Below are positions 58,416-64,000 of a DNA stretch of 64,000 bases, piece after piece. The notes below the pieces were generated by a model. It was not told the origin of the DNA. It worked only from the letters and a program-made list of their open reading frames with translations, and ran no database searches. A program made the position numbers and the translations under genes. The stretch lies in the NCBI GenBank assembly GCA_002839155.1, contig PGXM01000004.1, positions 186,001-250,000 of the forward strand. The letters are read 5' to 3'. Each line of letters opens with the position of its first letter. Position 1 is the stretch's first letter. Source of the DNA: Tenericutes bacterium HGW-Tenericutes-1. GTDB lineage: Bacteria; Bacillota_I; Bacilli_A; Izemoplasmatales; Hujiaoplasmataceae.

Positions 58416-59120
58416 ATGAATACAAAAGAATTTTTTGGTAACAAAAGAAAAGTAAGAGAAATGACATTACTAGCCATGTTTATTGCTATCATCATCGTTA
58501 TGGGTTTTGTGCCTTATTTAGGGTATATAACGGTCGTTGGAACCAGTGTTACATTGATACATATACCCGTATTAATTGGTGCAGTTATCATGGGACGCAA
58601 AGGTGGAATTATCTTAGGATTAACTTTTGGATTGACTTCGTTTTTCCGCGCATTAACCAGCGTCGGACTCGATTATATCTTTATCTTTCCATGGGTATCT
58701 ATTTTACCAAGATTCATCTTTGGCTTAATTATATATGATGTATACCAATTCTTTTTAAAGTTATTTAAAGGTAGATTATTAGCAATGGTTGTCAGTTTTG
58801 GTCTTCTGACTTTAATTCACACTTTGATGGTTTTACCTTTAATGATTTCTGCATTTCCTTTAGCGCTAAATTTACCTTCTGTTAGCTCTGTCGTTGATTC
58901 AGGTGGCGAAGGTTTACTTGATTTTATGCGGGGTACAAGTTCGATAAGTACCATCATGACCATTATTCTCAGTGTATTAGTTTCTAATGGACTTATTGAA
59001 GCTGGTTTAGCAGCGTCAGTTGGCGCGGTAGTTGCTGATAGAATAATCGCAATCCTTAAAAAAGAAGAGAAAAAAGAAGAACTAGATGAAGGGGATGAGA
59101 CGATTGCTTCTATTGATTGA
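58416..59120 (+). CDS. ECF transporter S component (candidate pantothenate-type)
   Basis: REMTLLAMFIAIIIVMGFVPYLGYI; GRKGGIILGLTFGLTSFFRAL; overlaps coaX. Confidence 0.85.
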   Translation: MNTKEFFGNKRKVREMTLLAMFIAIIIVMGFVPYLGYITVVGTSVTLIHIPVLIGAVIMGRKGGIILGLTFGLTSFFRALTSVGLDYIFIFPWVSILPRFIFGLIIYDVYQFFLKLFKGRLLAMVVSFGLLTLIHTLMVLPLMISAFPLALNLPSVSSVVDSGGEGLLDFMRGTSSISTIMTIILSVLVSNGLIEAGLAASVGAVVADRIIAILKKEEKKEELDEGDETIASID

Positions 59121-59868
59121 TATTGGAAACACAACCATAACAATTGGGTTATCAAATCAAAAAAAAATCGAGAAAATGTTTCGATTAAATACTGAAAAAA
59201 GTAAATCAAGTGATGAGTATGCTGTTACTTTAAATATAATGCTTAAGGATTTGAATATAAACCATATCATTATTTCTTCAGTTGTACCTGAACTAAATGA
59301 TGTTTTTCGTGAGTATTTTGTTAATTGGTATGATTTGACCCCTTTATTTTTAGGCCAAGGCGTTAAAACCGGAATTAGAATCAATTCAGATAATCCAAAA
59401 GAGGTTGGATCAGATCTCATTGCTAATGCTATCGGTGCTTCAGTTGCTTATGCTCCCACTTGTATAATCGTTGATTTGGGAACTGCGACGACGTTTACCT
59501 ATGTTGATAATCTTATGCTTAAAGGCGTCATCATTACCGCAGGCATTACAACTCAAAAGAACGCTTTAATTAGCAAAACTTCTTTATTACCTCAGGTAGA
59601 ACTTGAAATCCCTTCTAAATTACTTGGAACGAATACAGTTGACTGTATCAAATCAGGAATTGTTTATGGCCACGCTTCAATGATAGACGGAATGATTCGC
59701 CGTATTAAAAAGCAACTTGGAAACGATCTTCTTCCTGTTATTTTAACAGGAGGACATGCAAAGCTTTTATCTTCTTTACTAGAAGAAGTTGTTATCTTTG
59801 ATGAACGTTTACTTCTTAAAGGACTTCAAGAAGTATATCATCGTAATTTTCCTTCTGAAAACTTATAA
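59095..59868 (+). CDS. coaX: Type III pantothenate kinase
   Basis: LLLIDIGNTTITIGL; GSDLIANAIGA; IIVDLGTATTFTYVD; ILTGGHAKLL. Confidence 0.93.
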   Translation: MRRLLLLIDIGNTTITIGLSNQKKIEKMFRLNTEKSKSSDEYAVTLNIMLKDLNINHIIISSVVPELNDVFREYFVNWYDLTPLFLGQGVKTGIRINSDNPKEVGSDLIANAIGASVAYAPTCIIVDLGTATTFTYVDNLMLKGVIITAGITTQKNALISKTSLLPQVELEIPSKLLGTNTVDCIKSGIVYGHASMIDGMIRRIKKQLGNDLLPVILTGGHAKLLSSLLEEVVIFDERLLLKGLQEVYHRNFPSENL

Positions 59869-59948
59869 TATAACAGAAAAGTGTACATCCTTCATGTGCA
59901 TTTTTTTTCTAAGCATGTTACAATGAATATGAAAGTTGAGGTACCTGA

Positions 59949-62576
59949 ATGAAAAAATTACTTTTAGTCGATGGCAATAATCTATTATTTCGTTCATATT
60001 ACGCAACTGCAGCGATGGGAAATTTAATGAAAAACAGCCAAGGTGTATACACTAACGCTGTTTTTGGCTTTGTTTCCGCCATGCAGGGAATTGTTAAAAT
60101 GGACTATACACATATCTTAGTCGCTTGGGATCCAAAAGGACCTACTTGGAGACATTTAAAATATGAAACTTATAAAGGAACTAGAAAAGAAACTCCTTCA
60201 GAACTAATTAGTCAAATGCCACTTGTTAGAGATTATTTAGATAGTGCAAATATCGCTCGTTACGAACAAGATTTATATGAAGCAGATGATATTATTGGTT
60301 ATTGTGCGACACATTTTTCCTCCTATTTTGATCAAATTGATATCTTTTCAAACGACCATGACCTATTTCAATTATTAGGTCCCAATGTGCGTCAAGTCAT
60401 CTCAAAAAAAGGAATCAGTGAAATTGAAATTTATACACCTGATGTAATGGTTGAAAAATTAGGAATTCGTCCGGATCAAATGCGTGATTATAAAGGATTA
60501 GTCGGTGATGTTTCCGATAATATTCCTGGCATTCCAGGAGTAGGGGATAAAACCGCTACGAAGTTACTTGAAACATATGGAACATTAGAGTCTTTACTAG
60601 AAAACACCACTGATTTAAAGGGGAAATTGAAAGAGAAAGTTGAAACATATCGCGAACAAGCGCTATTTTCTAAAGAATTAGCGACAATTGTGACCAATTT
60701 TGAGAACACACTCGCTATTGATGACTTTGAATATAAAGGTCCAAATCTCCAACATTTAAAAGATTTTCTCCAAAAAATGGAATTACATTCATTGATTCGA
60801 AAAATCGATTTCACTTCACAAGTTAAAAATGAGAATTTGGTTTATACAACCATCACAGAAGCCTTGAAATTAAATCAGATTTTACTTTCTGGATCTGCCC
60901 TGCATTTAGAATTATTTGGTACTAACTATCATGTTTCTGAAAAGATTGGGTTTGCGATATCAAATCAATTGGGATCTTTTTATCTAGACTATAAATTTGC
61001 TTTATCAATTCCAAGTTTTATCAATTGGTTAAAAGATGCTTCAAGCGAAAAGTACGTCTATGATTTTAAACAAACAAAGGTCGCTCTCATGTGGGATCTT
61101 ATCGATATTCAAGGAGTCACATTTGATTTGTTATTAGCGGCTTATTTGATTAATCCAAACATGACCAAAGAAGATATGCGTGTCGTCACTGCGAACTTTG
61201 AATATAATGACGTTGAATATGATGAAATAATTTACGGTCGGGGCGCAAAATACAAAGTCCCAGACGACATCGAAGTTGTAAAAAAACATGTTACGGATAA
61301 AGCAAGAGCAATCTTTATACTCAAAGATAAAGTCACAAAGATTAGTCTTGAATATGATCAACTCTCGCTTTTAAACGATATCGAAATTCCACTCGCTAAA
61401 ACTCTGGCAAAAATGGAGTATGAAGGCATAAAAATTGACACGTTTGAGCTAGAACGTTTTGGCGATAATTTGTTTGAAAGAATAGCGAATCTTGAAAAAG
61501 AAATCTATATTTTGTCTGGTGAAGAATTCAATATCAATTCACCAAAACAATTGGGTGTTATCCTCTTTGAGAAATTAAACTTACCTTATTATAAAAAATC
61601 TAAGTCAGGATATACCACCGATATATCGGTTTTAGAACAATTAGTCGACTATAATCCAATCATTTCTAAGATTATTGAGTATCGTTCTTTAACCAAATTG
61701 TACTCTACTTATTATGAAGGAATTAAAACAGCGCTCGCAGTTAAGAACGATTCGCGTGTGCATACGATATATAAGCAAACAATTGCCCAAACGGGGCGAT
61801 TATCTTCGATAGAACCCAACTTACAAAATATACCGATAAAAACCGATGATGGAAAAGAATTACGCAAAATATTTATTGCGGATATTGCTAGTCAATTATA
61901 TTCATGTGACTATTCGCAAATTGAACTTCGTGTTTTGGCACACATGGCACAAGTGAAAAATTTAATGAGTGCATTTCAAAGTGGCGAGGATGTTCATACC
62001 CACACTGCTAAACTAATATTTCATAAAGATGAGATCACCTCCAATGAACGTAGACAAGCCAAGGCCGTTAACTTTGGTATCATTTATGGAAAAACATCTT
62101 GGGGACTTTCTGAAGACTTAAAAATTTCACCGAAGCAAGCAGAATTATTCATCCAACATTATTTCGAAAACTTTCCTGAAATTAAAGGTTTTATGGACCG
62201 TCAAATTGAAAATGCGAAAACAAACGGATACGTAAAAACAATTTTAAATCGAAGAAGATATATTCCTGAAGTAAGAGCAGATAACTATCAAGTTCGAGAA
62301 TTTGGTAAGCGCATGGCTATGAATGCTCCTATTCAAGGATCAGCAGCTGATTTATTAAAAAAAGCGATGGTTCTAATTGATAAAGCATTTGAGGATAGAA
62401 ATTTAAAATCAAAAATATTATTGCAAATTCATGACGAATTGGTAATTAATGTAACGATAGATGAAACCGCTGAAGTTGAAAAATTAGTGCTTGATTATAT
62501 GGAAAACGCCATTGATTTTAGCGTTCCTTTGACGGTAGAAGGTAGCTTCGGTGCGAACCTCTTTGAGGTGAAATAA
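59949..62576 (+). CDS. polA: DNA polymerase I
   Basis: LLVDGNNLLFRSYYA 5'-nuclease; GLVGDVSDNIPGIPGVGDKTA; SCDYSQIELRVLAHMA; RRQAKAVNFGIIYG; QIHDELVI. Confidence 0.97.
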   Translation: MKKLLLVDGNNLLFRSYYATAAMGNLMKNSQGVYTNAVFGFVSAMQGIVKMDYTHILVAWDPKGPTWRHLKYETYKGTRKETPSELISQMPLVRDYLDSANIARYEQDLYEADDIIGYCATHFSSYFDQIDIFSNDHDLFQLLGPNVRQVISKKGISEIEIYTPDVMVEKLGIRPDQMRDYKGLVGDVSDNIPGIPGVGDKTATKLLETYGTLESLLENTTDLKGKLKEKVETYREQALFSKELATIVTNFENTLAIDDFEYKGPNLQHLKDFLQKMELHSLIRKIDFTSQVKNENLVYTTITEALKLNQILLSGSALHLELFGTNYHVSEKIGFAISNQLGSFYLDYKFALSIPSFINWLKDASSEKYVYDFKQTKVALMWDLIDIQGVTFDLLLAAYLINPNMTKEDMRVVTANFEYNDVEYDEIIYGRGAKYKVPDDIEVVKKHVTDKARAIFILKDKVTKISLEYDQLSLLNDIEIPLAKTLAKMEYEGIKIDTFELERFGDNLFERIANLEKEIYILSGEEFNINSPKQLGVILFEKLNLPYYKKSKSGYTTDISVLEQLVDYNPIISKIIEYRSLTKLYSTYYEGIKTALAVKNDSRVHTIYKQTIAQTGRLSSIEPNLQNIPIKTDDGKELRKIFIADIASQLYSCDYSQIELRVLAHMAQVKNLMSAFQSGEDVHTHTAKLIFHKDEITSNERRQAKAVNFGIIYGKTSWGLSEDLKISPKQAELFIQHYFENFPEIKGFMDRQIENAKTNGYVKTILNRRRYIPEVRADNYQVREFGKRMAMNAPIQGSAADLLKKAMVLIDKAFEDRNLKSKILLQIHDELVINVTIDETAEVEKLVLDYMENAIDFSVPLTVEGSFGANLFEVK

Positions 62577-63413
62577 ATGCCTGAATTACCAGAAGTAGAA
62601 ACCGTTAGATTAACATTAAAAAATTTAATAGTTGGAAAGACCATTGAGCAAGTTATAATAAAATATGATAAAATGATTAAAGGGACTGATTCTGTTACTT
62701 TTCAAGAGTTACTTACGGGTGAAACGCTTCAAGATATCGGTAGATATGGAAAATACCTATTTTTTCATTTTAACAAAGTTACTTTAATTTCTCATCTTCG
62801 AATGGAAGGTAAGTATTTTATTAAGTTAAATAGCGATTCCATTGAAAAACACGAACACATGATTTTCAATTTTACTGACAGCTCTTCGCTTAGATATCAT
62901 GATACAAGAAAGTTTGGAACCATGGAACTTGTTCCTATAAACACTCAGCTTGATTCTAGTAGTATTATGAAGATGGGGTTAGAACCTTTTAACGTCCAAT
63001 TCAATGTTGACTATTTGAAAACTAAAATTAAGAAATCGATTCGACCGATAAAATCATTTCTTCTCGATCAGAATAATGTGTCTGGCTTAGGAAATATTTA
63101 TGTTGACGAGGTTCTCTTTTTATCAAAACTACATCCTGAAACAAAAGCGTGTGATTTATCAAATGCTGATCTTCAAAATATCGTCGATGCATCAAAAAAA
63201 GTCCTTACGAAAGCAGTTGAACTTGGTGGAACAACAATTCGCTCTTATTTGTCAAGTTTAGGGGTTACCGGAAGATTTCAAAATGAACTCAATGTTCATA
63301 TGCGACAATCTGAACCATGTCATATTTGTCAAACTCCTATAATCAAACTAAAAGTGGGTGGACGAGGAACATATATCTGTCCAACTTGTCAAGAAAGGAA
63401 GGATTCAAGATGA
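62577..63413 (+). CDS. mutM: Formamidopyrimidine-DNA glycosylase
   Basis: MPELPEVETVR; SGLGNIYVDEVLF; CHICQTPIIKLKVGGRGTYICPTCQ zinc finger. Confidence 0.96.
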   Translation: MPELPEVETVRLTLKNLIVGKTIEQVIIKYDKMIKGTDSVTFQELLTGETLQDIGRYGKYLFFHFNKVTLISHLRMEGKYFIKLNSDSIEKHEHMIFNFTDSSSLRYHDTRKFGTMELVPINTQLDSSSIMKMGLEPFNVQFNVDYLKTKIKKSIRPIKSFLLDQNNVSGLGNIYVDEVLFLSKLHPETKACDLSNADLQNIVDASKKVLTKAVELGGTTIRSYLSSLGVTGRFQNELNVHMRQSEPCHICQTPIIKLKVGGRGTYICPTCQERKDSR

Positions 63414-64000
63414 AAATTATTGGATTAACTGGAGGAATTGGCTCAGGAAAGTCAACAATCGCCGAATTATTTATAAAAAAAGGGATTCGAGTTATTGACG
63501 CCGACATTGTTTATAAAGAACTGTCAAAACCTGGACAAATATTGTATAATGAAATCGTTAGAACATTTGGTTCTGACTATTTGACTCCAGGGGATACCAT
63601 TGATTTTAAAAAGTTATCCTATACCGTCTTTCATGATGAACAGAAGCGTTTAATCTTAAACAAAATTACACATCCCGTTGTAAGAGATGAAGTTTTGAAA
63701 GAAGCATATGCGCTAAAAAACCAATCAATGGCGGTCATTGTTGTGCCACTTTTATTTGAATCTGGATTTGATAGTGTCTGTGACAAGGTTATTTGTGTTT
63801 ATGTTGATTTACGAACTCAGATTTCACGGGTAATGAGTCGGGATCATGTTGATCGAGAAACCGCATTACTTAAAATTCAAGCACAAATACCGCTTAAACT
63901 GAAGTCTTCAAAATCAGATTATGTGATTGATAATTCATTCACAATGTCTGAATCAATTCGTCAATTTGAAGAAATTCTTAATGATTTAAGGAGAGCATAA
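63410..64000 (+). CDS. coaE: Dephospho-CoA kinase
   Basis: MKIIGLTGGIGSGKSTIAELF; VIDADIVYKELSKPG; VVPLLFESG. Confidence 0.95.
   Translation: MKIIGLTGGIGSGKSTIAELFIKKGIRVIDADIVYKELSKPGQILYNEIVRTFGSDYLTPGDTIDFKKLSYTVFHDEQKRLILNKITHPVVRDEVLKEAYALKNQSMAVIVVPLLFESGFDSVCDKVICVYVDLRTQISRVMSRDHVDRETALLKIQAQIPLKLKSSKSDYVIDNSFTMSESIRQFEEILNDLRRA

Noticed and set aside
1-64000. Prophage, toxin-antitoxin or anti-phage defence island
   Set aside because: No integrase, capsid, terminase, restriction-modification or known defence gene was recognised; only the single IS element is mobile.

Overview
AT-rich bacterial chromosomal window read with the standard code (TGA used as stop). Gene content (Rnf complex, many ECF/ABC/MFS transporters, CcpA/LacI-type regulator, T-box-controlled tyrS, no obvious phage) fits a free-living Mollicutes/Bacillota relative such as the Acholeplasma/Izemoplasma type; this taxonomic guess is inference only. 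Most of the window is housekeeping or metabolic: nagA, pseudouridine synthases, KtrB/TrkH, trx/trxR-like, threonine aldolase, Rnf operon, tRNA-Lys, ABC exporter, rlmD, CoA-disulfide reductase, mntP, GH2, rimM-trmD-rplS, tyrS, a P1B ATPase, trmB, coaX, polA, mutM and coaE. Points most worth a second look: (1) an Rnf operon with an extra membrane-anchored double FMN-binding-domain protein, an RnfB lacking its ferredoxin domains, and a downstream lipoprotein with two FMN-domain-like repeats whose flavinylation motifs are altered; (2) a putative sphingolipid-like gene pair (serine palmitoyltransferase-like + SDR) directly downstream of a Cys/Asp/His-repeat protein with a possible degenerate nucleotide-cyclase-like fold; (3) an IS3-family element sitting in the loop of a bidirectional terminator, with an in-phase A_AAA_AAA frameshift site; (4) a PII-like protein paired with a CPA2-type antiporter that appears to lack the internal segment carrying the conserved Asp motif; (5) a GPH transporter with a roughly 115-aa insertion made of tandem repeats; (6) a decaying accessory region at about 25-30 kb with a frameshifted M6 protease and gene remnants. 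No CRISPR array or prophage was found. All family calls are by reading the sequence; no database search was run.
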